Shown here in pieces: positions 56,150 to 64,000 of a DNA stretch of 64,000 bases; position 1 is the first letter of the stretch; each line of letters starts with the position of its first letter. The position numbers and the translations under genes are program-made. This DNA is from Tepidanaerobacteraceae bacterium (GTDB lineage Bacteria; Bacillota; Thermosediminibacteria; Thermosediminibacterales; Tepidanaerobacteraceae). The notes below the pieces were generated by a model. That model was given only the letters and a program-made list of their open reading frames with translations, ran no database searches and was not told the DNA's origin. The stretch lies in the NCBI GenBank assembly GCA_029982615.1, contig JARRBK010000001.1:1-64000 (forward strand), in the 5' to 3' direction.

Positions 56150-57193
56150 TTACTTTGTATCAACAATCTGCTGGATCAAATCTTTGCCCAGTTTGTCCTG
56201 ATATTTCCCCCATACCTTTTGAGCTGCTTCCTTGAATGGTGCAGTATCAACCTCATTGAATTCAACACCTTTTGTTTTGAGGTCTTCTAAAGTTTTGTTT
56301 TCAAGGTCCTGCCACAACTTCCTTTCATATTGCTGGGTTTCCAGTCCTGCCTTTAACACAGCCTCCTGAATATCTTTCGGTAATGTATCATAAAATTTCT
56401 TGCTTATCATCAAAACATCTGGAGTCATGATATGGTTTGTATAAGAAAAATATTTAGACACCTCGTAATGTTTCTGGTCGTTGTAAAATATTGGAGCATT
56501 CTCAGCACCATCGATTACATGGGTTTGAAGGGCTGTATACATCTCACTAGCTGCCATGGGAGTCCCAGTAGCACCGAAAGCAGCCATCATATCTATATAT
56601 ATGGGGCTTTCTGGAACTCTGAGTTTAAGGCCCTTCATGTCATCCAGAGTTTTTATGGGATGTTTGGAGTTATACACGCTCCGCACACCTGCATCAAACA
56701 ATGCTACTCCAACCACCCCGATTTTTGGCAGTTTATCATGCAAAAAACTCTGACCAACTGGACCATCCAATACTTTGTAGAAATGATCCCTGTCTCTGAA
56801 AATATACGGAAGATCAAAAACCTGCACTTCCGGCAAGAAACTAGCAAGTACCGTCATCATCGATTTGCACATTTGAAGGGTGCCCATCTGCAAGCCTTCC
56901 ACCATATCTCTCTGATTGCCAAGCTGCGAATTTGGGAATACCTGAACTTCAACCTTTCCATTGGTGAGTTCCGCCATTCTCTTTGCGAAAAAATAATAGG
57001 ATTGGGTATGAGGATGATTTTCCGACAAAGCGTCTCCCAATTTTATTATTATTTTATCCTGACTATTGTCTGAAGCCTGCTCCTGGCTGCTCTCACTCTG
57101 CTCCTGCGTCTGCTGCTTAGCTTTTTGGCCGCATCCCGCAATAAGGGTAATCGAAAGTAACATCACAAGACAAATAATTAATAGTTTTTTCAC
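56150..57193 (-). CDS. TRAP transporter solute-binding lipoprotein DctP
   Basis: A 347-residue DctP-type receptor with a lipoprotein signal (MLLSITLIAGCGQKAKQQ; lipobox IAGC) and the family fold: IIIKLGDALSENHPHTQSYYFFAK, FPNSQLGNQRDMVEGLQ and the central LRVPESPIYIDMMAAFGATG, whose Arg binds the ligand carboxylate. The ligand is probably an organic acid. Its upstream region contains a motif shared with the lacI upstream region. Confidence 0.94.
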   Translation of the reverse strand: MKKLLIICLVMLLSITLIAGCGQKAKQQTQEQSESSQEQASDNSQDKIIIKLGDALSENHPHTQSYYFFAKRMAELTNGKVEVQVFPNSQLGNQRDMVEGLQMGTLQMCKSMMTVLASFLPEVQVFDLPYIFRDRDHFYKVLDGPVGQSFLHDKLPKIGVVGVALFDAGVRSVYNSKHPIKTLDDMKGLKLRVPESPIYIDMMAAFGATGTPMAASEMYTALQTHVIDGAENAPIFYNDQKHYEVSKYFSYTNHIMTPDVLMISKKFYDTLPKDIQEAVLKAGLETQQYERKLWQDLENKTLEDLKTKGVEFNEVDTAPFKEAAQKVWGKYQDKLGKDLIQQIVDTK

Positions 57194-57325
57194 AAAATAA
57201 CCCTCCCTTTAACATTTGGCGCAAATTTGTTGTTGCAAGAATTTACATCATTTTTAATTCTAAAACCAACAACCTCCTTTCCCAAGATTATTTGGATGAG
57301 ATTTTTAACGCAACTTTCTGTTCGC

Positions 57326-57338
57326 TTGTGCTATCGTT
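57326..57338. promoter_or_regulatory. Candidate LacI-family operator upstream of dctP
   Basis: TTGTGCTATCGTT here matches 12 of 13 bases of TTGTGCAATCGTT at 58512-58524 upstream of the lacI-family gene. It contains the central CG common in LacI-family operators. Binding by the adjacent regulator is inferred. Confidence 0.6.
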
Positions 57339-57404
57339 TCGGCATAGATATTCTAAGGCAAAAACTTGCTTTCTTTATCCATATGCTCATTTTTAAGTGC
57401 AGAT

Positions 57405-58397
57405 TTATATGATTGACTTTCTTACCACCAGCTCCGCTGGTAGCACTTCCACCTTTGCCTTTGGCTTCTTTTTTGACTCTATTATTTTTATCAACCTTTC
57501 GCAGGCTTTTACACCCATATCATAAAAAGGCTGAGAAACAGTGGTCAAAGGCGGTTCCAGAAATGGAGCTATATCGGAATTGTCAAAACCCATCACCGAT
57601 ATATCTTCAGGGACTTTCAGGCCAAAATCCTTTATGGCCCGCAAAACTCCTACAGCTTTAGGGTCGCTGGTGGCAAATACGCCGTCAATTTTGAGGTTTG
57701 CTTCCAAGAGATTTTTCATGGCCTGATAGCCATCTTCCCAGCCATAGACTTCGTGGATTATCAACTCTTCTTTTAAAGGGATACATGCTTCTTCCAGGGC
57801 TTTTTTATATCCTTCAAACCTCTGCTGGTAAAGATAGATATCCATACAGCCGTTTATAAGGGCTATATTTTTGAGCCCCCTTGATATCATGTACTTTGTG
57901 GCGTCATAAGCTCCTTTGAAATTGTCAATAACTACAGTATCTATATCTTCGCCCATCTGCCTGCTAAGGAATACCAGAGGGAATCCTTCTTTTTTCAATT
58001 CAAACAAATATTCATGTCCCGGGCGAGCGGTGGAAAATATAAATCCATCTATAAAGCGCCGGCGTAAATTATCGATATAGAACTTTTCTGTATCAATATC
58101 TTCATCAGTATTGCAAAGAACAACAGTATAGCCATGTTTTTTTGCCGTATCCTCAATCCCTCTTATAGCTGCAGGAAACACCAGATTGCGCACGTTGGGT
58201 ATTATAAGCCCCAGGGTTTTGCTTTTTCCATCTTTTAACCCCTGCGCCAGTATGTTTGGATGATAGTTCAACTCATTTATAGCCCGCAAGACTTTTTGCC
58301 TGGTTTCTTCATTTACCGGTATTTTGCCGCTAAGGGTTCTTGATACAGTGCTGGCGGATACTCCTGCCCTTTTTGCTACTTCTTTAATGGTAACCAT
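57405..58397 (-). CDS. LacI-family transcriptional regulator
   Basis: About 330 residues from ATG 58397 (MVTIKEVAKRAGVSASTVSR), with an AGGGGAGGG site; the track's 44 extra residues do not belong. The LacI helix-turn-helix and hinge are followed by the periplasmic-binding-like effector domain (LGLIIPNVRNLVFPAAIRGI; DGVFATSDPKAVGVLRAI; VPEDISVMGFDNSDIAPFL). It lies between the TRAP operon and the flavoprotein gene on the same strand and probably controls both sides. Confidence 0.95.
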   Translation of the reverse strand: MVTIKEVAKRAGVSASTVSRTLSGKIPVNEETRQKVLRAINELNYHPNILAQGLKDGKSKTLGLIIPNVRNLVFPAAIRGIEDTAKKHGYTVVLCNTDEDIDTEKFYIDNLRRRFIDGFIFSTARPGHEYLFELKKEGFPLVFLSRQMGEDIDTVVIDNFKGAYDATKYMISRGLKNIALINGCMDIYLYQQRFEGYKKALEEACIPLKEELIIHEVYGWEDGYQAMKNLLEANLKIDGVFATSDPKAVGVLRAIKDFGLKVPEDISVMGFDNSDIAPFLEPPLTTVSQPFYDMGVKACERLIKIIESKKKPKAKVEVLPAELVVRKSII

Positions 58398-58511
58398 ATC
58401 CAAAGCCCTCCCCTCCTGAGACTGTGCGATTAACTTGACGAACCTAAAATGTATCTTTTTTGGTGATTTTTTTCTTTTTGTATAAGAAGATGAAATTGTT
58501 TGTAGTATCGT

Positions 58512-58528
58512 TTGTGCAATCGTTATCA
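58512..58528. promoter_or_regulatory. Candidate LacI-family operator upstream of the lacI-family gene
   Basis: The 14-mer TGCAATCGTTATCA (58515-58528) is an imperfect palindrome with a central CG, matching the CcpA/LacI-type pattern TGWNANCGNTNWCA except at position three. It includes TTGTGCAATCGTT, shared with the dctP upstream region. Autoregulation is likely; a catabolite-control site is the alternative. Confidence 0.62.
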
Positions 58529-58688
58529 TATTGTTATTATTAATTATTTTCGACGTTAATTATAAAAATCCTGCTACCTTTAAAAATTTTTCCAATAACC
58601 ACTTAAATTCCTTTGATACATTTCTGTACAGATATTTATATTTATCCAGAGGCAGGGGAGGATGCACACTATAAATGCTTTATGTGAA

Positions 58689-60524
58689 TCACATCGGCAC
58701 CTGGGGCCGCTTTTTTTCAAGAACCATGCTCTCGCCACTTTTATAAATCACGATATATTTTTCCCATTCAGGGTCTTTCTTCGCCATCGGCGTGTTATCT
58801 TCATATCTGTCAAACCTCAGGTGCGGCCCTCGGCTTTCGTCCCGCATGAGGGCTGCGGCCAGCACCATTTGTGCCACCACCATCATGTTCCGATTTTCCA
58901 TAAAATATGCCGGGCCGTGTTCATCTATAAAATGCTGTTTTGTTTTAAGCTTCTGCAGCTCCTGCAGCGCTTTTTGAAGTCCTTCGGCGGTCCTCACCAC
59001 TCCTGCTTCGCCCTCAACTATCTTCTGGAGGTTTTTTCGAATTTTTTCCGCGCTGACTTCGCCGTTATTTGCAGAATTCAGCATTTGTACGAGCGTTTTG
59101 GCATCAGCATCGATTAAATCTGTTGCATAATTTATGCTGCTTTCTTTTTTCAATACCTGCTGGGCAGCGTCTTCTCCCGCTATCCTGCCGAACACCTGGC
59201 AGTCCAGCAGGGCATTGCCGCCGGGACGGTTTGCGCCGTGCTGGCCACCGGCGGTTTCTCCCACAGCCCACAACCCCGGCACGGTAGTCCTGGCGTGTTC
59301 GTCGATTTTCACACCTCCCTGGAAATGCTGGGCACATGCCGCCACTTCTATGAGTTCTCCTTTTGTCAGGTTTATGCCCCTGTCGGAAAACCACTTCACA
59401 GAGGGCTCATTTATCTCCATCAATCTGTATAGGGGGGATTCATTTCTCTTCTGCCAGCCGAGGTCGCGGTTCTGTTCTTGCCGGTATCTTAACTGGTTTT
59501 CTTCGGAGAGCATCTCGAATTTGAATCCTTCCGGATTTTTGCTGTAGTCGAGAAAAACTCTGTGACCAGCCTTTACTTCTTTATAAAGCGCAATGTCTAT
59601 AATGTGGGTCTTGTGCTCATAGGATACCGGCCAGCTGGCACCTTTTTTAAACAGGGTATTGTAAATTTCTTCATAGGGTGTGCCATCCGGGAAATACTTT
59701 TTCAAAAATTCCTCGCCGGCGTCGTTGACAAGGCGCGGCACAGCCCGCATCATGCTCCCCGAGCAATTGAATTTGGTTTTGGTGGAAGCTATCCCTATCT
59801 GTATAAACTCCATGTTCACCAGCTCGGCTCCCGCTTCATAAGCCAGGGCATATCCATCTCCAGTCATGCCTGCAGGAAAAACATTGTGTTCGTATATCAT
59901 GCCCCCTCCACCGGTGGCAAGGATTGCTGCCCCGAAAGATATGGGTATTACTGCTTTTTCAGGGTCCTTTTCTCTGGTATCAAGAGCCACCGCTCCGATT
60001 ACCCGGCCGTCTTGCTTTATCAGTTTTGCCACCATGCAAAATTCCAGCACATCGATATTCATTTCTTCAAATTTTCTCATAAGAGCTTCTTCTATATGGA
60101 CCGCAGTATAAGGCCCCGTATAACATGCCCGGGCGTACTCTGAACCGTCAGTCACAAACTGATCCGGCAGGCCGTTTTTCTTTACAAAAGGCACACCGAG
60201 TCTATCCAGGTATTCAAAAGCATCTTTTGCATTTTTTGCCAAAATCTCCGCCAGATTATAATCTGATACTTTTCCACCTATGCGGTAAATATCATCGGCA
60301 TGGTAGCGCCATGCATCGGGACCGCCGGGCTCTGTGTGGTCGAGTGTCGCATGGAAGGCCATGCGATCGGAACATGCTGTGGCAGTCACGCCGCTTTTCC
60401 CGAGCTTGCCTTTTGTGGCAATCACTACCTTTAAATTTTTATTATATTCTTTGGCAGCAATAGCAGCTCTCAATGCCGCACCTCCGCCGCCAACCACAAG
60501 GATATCGCATGTTATGATTCCCAT
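58689..60524 (-). CDS. Fumarate reductase/aspartate oxidase-like flavoprotein
   Basis: A 611-residue FAD enzyme of the SdhA/FrdA/NadB superfamily. The N-terminal FAD loop is LVVGGGGAALRAAIAAKEY, with GKLGKSGVTATACSDRMAF contacting the flavin. Further motifs are LATGGGGMIYEHNVFPAGMTGDGYALAYEAGAELVNMEF and GQHGANRPGGNALLDCQVFGRIAGE. The C-terminal helical domain is present. No iron-sulfur partner subunit is adjacent, so it may be a soluble enoate or dicarboxylate reductase or an oxidase of the cluster's own substrate. It follows the cupin gene by 96 bases. Confidence 0.85.
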   Translation of the reverse strand: MGIITCDILVVGGGGAALRAAIAAKEYNKNLKVVIATKGKLGKSGVTATACSDRMAFHATLDHTEPGGPDAWRYHADDIYRIGGKVSDYNLAEILAKNAKDAFEYLDRLGVPFVKKNGLPDQFVTDGSEYARACYTGPYTAVHIEEALMRKFEEMNIDVLEFCMVAKLIKQDGRVIGAVALDTREKDPEKAVIPISFGAAILATGGGGMIYEHNVFPAGMTGDGYALAYEAGAELVNMEFIQIGIASTKTKFNCSGSMMRAVPRLVNDAGEEFLKKYFPDGTPYEEIYNTLFKKGASWPVSYEHKTHIIDIALYKEVKAGHRVFLDYSKNPEGFKFEMLSEENQLRYRQEQNRDLGWQKRNESPLYRLMEINEPSVKWFSDRGINLTKGELIEVAACAQHFQGGVKIDEHARTTVPGLWAVGETAGGQHGANRPGGNALLDCQVFGRIAGEDAAQQVLKKESSINYATDLIDADAKTLVQMLNSANNGEVSAEKIRKNLQKIVEGEAGVVRTAEGLQKALQELQKLKTKQHFIDEHGPAYFMENRNMMVVAQMVLAAALMRDESRGPHLRFDRYEDNTPMAKKDPEWEKYIVIYKSGESMVLEKKRPQVPM

Positions 60525-60620
60525 AAATCATCCTCCGGAAAATTTCGTGATTCAACAATTGCTAATACAATGCCATGATATAGCTGAAATCATATATTTT
60601 TTTTACTCCGGTTACCCGGT

Positions 60621-61004
60621 TTATTTTAATTTGCCTTCCAGTTCCAGCTTCCAATGTTCTACAATGCTTTTTGGAGCATAGCAAAAAATCATTATCATGT
60701 TTTCATTTGAAGTATTGTTGAGGACATGATTGAAACCTGGTGAGATATAAATATAGTCTCCCCGCTTTACATTTTGTTCTTCATCATTAATACAAATTAC
60801 GCCTTTGCCGCTTAAAATCAAATATACTTCTTCTTGCTCATGGGAATGCAAAGGCACGCATCCGGCCGGGTATAAGGTCACGTGGCCCATGACAAAATTC
60901 TGAGCTTCTATTAGAGCTCCAGGCCCCTCCAGCACCCGAATGCACCTGCCTGCCGGAAAATCAGTACCCTTTACCGAGTAAACATTACTTTTCTCCACCT
61001 GCAT
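60621..61004 (-). CDS. Cupin-domain protein
   Basis: About 127 residues from ATG 61004 (MQVEKSNVYSV), 20 bases past the SDR stop; the track's longer start would overlap the SDR gene. A single cupin fold has metal ligands in PLHSHEQEEVYLILSGKG and the second motif GDYIYISPGFNHVL. Small cupins act as isomerases, dioxygenases or binding proteins. Placed within the dehydrogenase cluster, an isomerase or lyase role is possible but not shown. Confidence 0.85.
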   Translation of the reverse strand: MQVEKSNVYSVKGTDFPAGRCIRVLEGPGALIEAQNFVMGHVTLYPAGCVPLHSHEQEEVYLILSGKGVICINDEEQNVKRGDYIYISPGFNHVLNNTSNENMIMIFCYAPKSIVEHWKLELEGKLK

Positions 61005-61023
61005 CACTCTTTCTAAATCAGAT

Positions 61024-61791
61024 TCACAGCCTTTGTATATGGAATCCACCGTCGACATATATGTGGCCGCCCGTCGTATACAGGAATTTATCGGAACAAA
61101 GCACAGAAACTGCAGCTGCCACATCCTCGGGTTTGCCCCAGCGTTTGATCGGGAACAGGCCGCTTTGAATCAAAGCATCGTATTTTTCCTTAACTTTGGA
61201 TGTCATATCGGTATCAATAACGCCAGGGCGAACCTCATGTACCAGTATGCCTTCCTTTGCAAGGCGATCTGCATATAGCTTCGTAAGCATGGAAATGCCC
61301 GCTTTAGAAACGCAGTACTCACCTCGGCTGGTGGAAGAAACGACAGCAGAGATGGAAGATATATTTACAATCGTGCCTCTCTTCGGGCCAATCACTTCCT
61401 GCTTGAGCATTTGTTTTGCAACAATTTGTGTCATAAACATGGTTCCCTTGGTGTTGATTCCTATTACGCGGTCAAAGCTTTCCTCCGTCATGTCGAGAAG
61501 GTCGCTTCGCACTTTTGGCGCAACACCTGCATTATTGACAAGCACATCAATCCTTCCAAACCTTTCGACAGCCTCTTTTACGCATTTTTGTCTGTCCTTT
61601 GCATTTTCTATGCCGCCCTGAACATATAAATACTCAATGCCATCTTTTTTAAGCAATTCAAGATTGGCCTGATACTCTTCCTGAGGGCTCCTGCCCATAA
61701 TTACGACATTATATCCGTCCTTGCCCAGCTGGCGGGTAATGGCATAACCGATTCCGCGGCCTCCGCCCGTGATAATGGCCGTTTTCTTCAT
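61024..61791 (-). CDS. Short-chain dehydrogenase/reductase
   Basis: A 255-residue classical SDR. The cofactor motif is TGGGRGIGYAI, the NNAG motif is VNNAGVA, and the catalytic Ser-Tyr-Lys lies in ISSISAVVSSTSRGEYCVSKAG. It ends GGHIYVDGGFHIQ. The second-sheet residue after RS rather than Asp fits NADP preference, which is a tentative reading. It lies between the Zn-alcohol dehydrogenase and cupin genes. Confidence 0.93.
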   Translation of the reverse strand: MKKTAIITGGGRGIGYAITRQLGKDGYNVVIMGRSPQEEYQANLELLKKDGIEYLYVQGGIENAKDRQKCVKEAVERFGRIDVLVNNAGVAPKVRSDLLDMTEESFDRVIGINTKGTMFMTQIVAKQMLKQEVIGPKRGTIVNISSISAVVSSTSRGEYCVSKAGISMLTKLYADRLAKEGILVHEVRPGVIDTDMTSKVKEKYDALIQSGLFPIKRWGKPEDVAAAVSVLCSDKFLYTTGGHIYVDGGFHIQRL

Positions 61792-61806
61792 AATGACACT
61801 CCTTCT

Positions 61807-62844
61807 TCAATCGTTTTCCGGATGTACAATGACCTTTACAGCGCCTGAATTCCTATCGAGGCAGGTTTCAAGAGCCTGCTGCAAATCCTGCAGTTTGAAT
61901 GTATGGGTCACCAGCTTTTCAATATCGATCTCCTTTGTCATTTCCAGCGCAATGGGAAAATCCCAGCAATACCCCTGAGAGCCCTGCACCTTTATTTCAT
62001 GGGTAATAAAACGCGTTGCGGGAATAGTGATGTTTGGATTCTCGAAGATACCTATGATGGTTGCTGTCCCGTTTTTTCTGAGCGTCATCATAGCCTGGTT
62101 AAAAGTGGCTTCCAGGCCCACACATTCAAAGGTTTTATCCATGCCTATGCCGCCCGTTAGTTCGCCCACAGCCTCATAAACATCTTTTTCAGACGGATTA
62201 ATAGCAAAAGTTGCGCCAAGTTCCAGCGCCATTTCCAGCCTTTTTTGCGAATAATCGACGACAGCCACATCTGTTGCACCGCATTTTCTGCAAAGTGCGG
62301 CAATCAATATGCCAATTGCGCCTGCACCAATAACGAGCACCTTTTCGCCCATCTTAATATCTGCCCTGCGCACTGCATGAACGGCTACCGACAGGGGCTC
62401 GATCAATGCACCTGCATTGTAAGACAGATTTTCAGGCAGCTTGTACACATAAGGTTCTTCCACTTTGATGTAATCAGCCATGGCACCGTCTCCCTTGCGA
62501 TAGGTGAAGCTGATGTTTTCGCAGTAGCCGTAATTACCCGTTTTGCATGCGGTGCATTTGCCGCATACAATTACCGGTTCAACTGTTACCCTGTCGCCGA
62601 CTTTCACTTTGCTGACTTCGCTTCCAACGGCCACCACATCACCTGAAAATTCGTGGCCGATGGTGACCGGCAATGGTGCCGACGGGTGTTTGCCCTTGAA
62701 TATATGCAGGTCGCTGCCGCAGATGGCACTGGAGACGATTTTAATTATGACCTGATTCGGCGTCGGAGCATCCAGTGGCCGTTCCAAAAAATCAACCTTC
62801 CCAGCCTCTACAACCCTTCCCACTCTGTTTATAAATTCCATCAT
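61807..62844 (-). CDS. Zinc-dependent alcohol/polyol dehydrogenase
   Basis: A 345-residue medium-chain dehydrogenase. It has catalytic zinc ligands in AICGSDLHIFKG and GHEFSGDVVAVG, the four-Cys structural zinc lobe CGKCTACKTGNYGYC and the NAD-binding VLVIGAGAIGILIAALCRKCGA. It is closest to sorbitol, threonine and related polyol dehydrogenases. It follows the OYE-type gene by 95 bases in the same direction. Confidence 0.94.
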   Translation of the reverse strand: MMEFINRVGRVVEAGKVDFLERPLDAPTPNQVIIKIVSSAICGSDLHIFKGKHPSAPLPVTIGHEFSGDVVAVGSEVSKVKVGDRVTVEPVIVCGKCTACKTGNYGYCENISFTYRKGDGAMADYIKVEEPYVYKLPENLSYNAGALIEPLSVAVHAVRRADIKMGEKVLVIGAGAIGILIAALCRKCGATDVAVVDYSQKRLEMALELGATFAINPSEKDVYEAVGELTGGIGMDKTFECVGLEATFNQAMMTLRKNGTATIIGIFENPNITIPATRFITHEIKVQGSQGYCWDFPIALEMTKEIDIEKLVTHTFKLQDLQQALETCLDRNSGAVKVIVHPEND

Positions 62845-62939
62845 AGCTACCTCCCCTATATTTGATTCATGTATGCAAAGTCACTTTCCTGCCGGAGACT
62901 GCCCGGCACCGCATCTTTCTGCCGGCAAAACAGATTGTT

Positions 62940-64000
62940 TCAGCTGTGGGATGCATTTTTCCTTGCTTCATTAAACAGCGGAACATAAATTTTGCTGTCC
63001 CTTACAACACAGCCTGTGCGGCCGTGGTCGCGCATAATCTGAGTGCACTTGCTGCAAGCGATGCAGCATTTACCGGGGTCCAGCCTACCTTTTGTGAATA
63101 TATCCTTTGGCGCATCGGGGTAGGCGAATGCCTGGCGTCCGATGCCAACCATGGTGCAGGAACCGTCTGCAAGGTTGGCAGCACCGGCGTTTGCCAGAAA
63201 CTGGCGCAGCCAGCTGTAACCATTGCCTACTACTGGAATATCTCCTGCTGCCTTTTGAATCTGGCGGGTAAATTCAAAGAGGCGTGCGACACTCTGGAGC
63301 GGATGCTCATCCGGTATTTCTCCGCCTATGGTGGGTGTGTCAAAAGGCCTTGTAACATGAGGGAACCGGTAATATGGATTGCCTGCAGAACAGCTAAGGA
63401 GGTTTACACCATTTTCTACCAGAAGTTTGACCAGTGCCAGCGGTTCTGTCAAATCTGGCTTGCTGCAATCCTGCTTGTCTACCCCAAAGCCATAAGGATA
63501 CGGGTGAGCATCGAACACATTGAAGCGGCATGCAATGATAAAATCATCGCCCACTGCTTTGCGAACCGCTTTTATGGTATTGAGCAAAAAACGAGTCCGG
63601 TTTTCGAAACTTCCACCGTATTTGCCTTCTCTGGTATAACTTGCCAGAAGTTCGGACAGCAAGTATCTGTGGCTGGATTTAATGTCAACGCCGTCAAAAC
63701 CTGCTTCCCTCGCGAGAATCGCACTTTCAACGTATTTTTCAACCAGCGCGTCCAGATATTCGTCCGTAACAACAGGTGCATTGGAATCCAGGCCCACTCT
63801 TGAATCAAGCAGGGGATCGTGCTGGGGGATTATCGGCGCCGGTTTGTCGTCTGGGCGCGAATATCTTCCTGAGTGTGTCAATTGGAGAATGTTTACCGGC
63901 TTGTGATCGCTGCCATTTGCCTTCATAGCTGCCAAATTTGAACTTTTTACAAGCTCGGCAAAGGCGGCAACATTGCGCTTTGTGAGGAACATTTGCAGAG
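62940..64000 (-). CDS. Old yellow enzyme-type NADH:flavin oxidoreductase (5' end beyond the window)
   Basis: At least 353 codons of an OYE-family TIM barrel. The frame stays open to the right edge, so the true start lies beyond it. Present are NILQLTHSGRYSRPDD, the catalytic-site-like GFDGVDIKSSHRYLLSELLA, and a C-terminal Cys cluster, CCIACSKCTQIMRDHGRTGC, consistent with the [4Fe-4S] site of dienoyl-CoA/enoate reductase relatives. There is no C-terminal FAD/NADH module, so a partner flavoprotein, perhaps the 611-residue one, might supply electrons. First visible gene of the catabolic operon. Confidence 0.88.
   Translation of the reverse strand, partial: LQMFLTKRNVAAFAELVKSSNLAAMKANGSDHKPVNILQLTHSGRYSRPDDKPAPIIPQHDPLLDSRVGLDSNAPVVTDEYLDALVEKYVESAILAREAGFDGVDIKSSHRYLLSELLASYTREGKYGGSFENRTRFLLNTIKAVRKAVGDDFIIACRFNVFDAHPYPYGFGVDKQDCSKPDLTEPLALVKLLVENGVNLLSCSAGNPYYRFPHVTRPFDTPTIGGEIPDEHPLQSVARLFEFTRQIQKAAGDIPVVGNGYSWLRQFLANAGAANLADGSCTMVGIGRQAFAYPDAPKDIFTKGRLDPGKCCIACSKCTQIMRDHGRTGCVVRDSKIYVPLFNEARKNASHS

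Noticed and set aside
62862-63803. 313-codon plus-strand ORF
   Set aside because: It is antisense to the OYE-type gene, whose minus-strand product matches a known family; the plus-strand product has no recognisable domain.

Overview
The window looks like the chromosome of an anaerobic, probably thermophilic member of the Clostridia (Bacillota). The case rests on gene content: groESL under a CIRCE operator, a DegS/DegU pair, an archaeal-type fructose-1,6-bisphosphate aldolase/phosphatase, the recD2 class of helicase, rubrerythrin and rubredoxins, and a Thermoanaerobacter-like encapsulin/ferritin locus. A genus such as Thermosediminibacter or Tepidanaerobacter is possible, but I cannot confirm one from sequence alone. 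I see no rRNA, tRNA, CRISPR array or intact insertion sequence. Most genes lie on the minus strand.

Layout. 0-4 kb: nickel-pincer cofactor genes (start of larC, larB, larE) and recD2. 4.3-8.6 kb: a secreted or membrane-anchored GH18 protein and a DegS/DegU-type two-component pair. 8.6-17.7 kb: metK, a HEAT-repeat protein, a class II aldolase, mtnP, a ureohydrolase and FBP aldolase/phosphatase (a plausible SAM by-product salvage route feeding DHAP into gluconeogenesis), then aroB and aroC. 17.7-23.6 kb: a PIG-L deacetylase, pstA and pstC behind a clear Pho box, guaA, and 5-formyl-THF cyclo-ligase. 23.7-25.5 kb: an intact Dam methylase beside a decayed partner methylase and a nonsense-interrupted gene. 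25.8-31.3 kb: an ABC-2 exporter divergent from an ArsR regulator, a frameshifted RocB-like peptidase, a cobalamin riboswitch leading into an internally deleted cobT, and a formate/nitrite-type channel. 31.4-37.7 kb: groESL, a polar amino-acid ABC importer, a PIN-PhoH ATPase and a 48-residue coiled-coil protein. 37.8-44.7 kb: an unusual peptidoglycan-ligase set (XRE-cupin regulator, Ddl, membrane-embedded Mur ligase, alpha/beta hydrolase), then a membrane dipeptidase divergent from a DUF819 membrane protein. 44.8-48.5 kb: a peroxide-defence island (tpx under a PerR-like box, rubrerythrin, encapsulated-ferritin-like protein, two rubredoxins) in which the encapsulin shell and the NADH:rubredoxin oxidoreductase are both broken. 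48.6-52.3 kb: Fe-alcohol dehydrogenase, IclR regulator and a DUF815 ATPase. 52.3-64 kb: a catabolic cluster with an OYE-type reductase, Zn-alcohol dehydrogenase, SDR, cupin, fumarate-reductase-like flavoprotein, LacI regulator, TRAP transporter, URO-D-like protein and an N-terminally truncated aroE.

Two themes stand out. First, cobT, the encapsulin gene and the rubredoxin reductase gene each keep recognisable first and last segments but have lost the middle, and several other genes carry one-base insertions or nonsense codons, so the strain (or assembly) shows recent gene decay. Second, several regulatory sites are readable directly: a Pho box with exact 11-bp periodicity, CIRCE, a PerR-like palindrome inside a sigma-A promoter, an orphaned B12 riboswitch, and a motif shared by the lacI and dctP upstream regions. 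No computed alignments or database searches were available; family names come from motif recognition.
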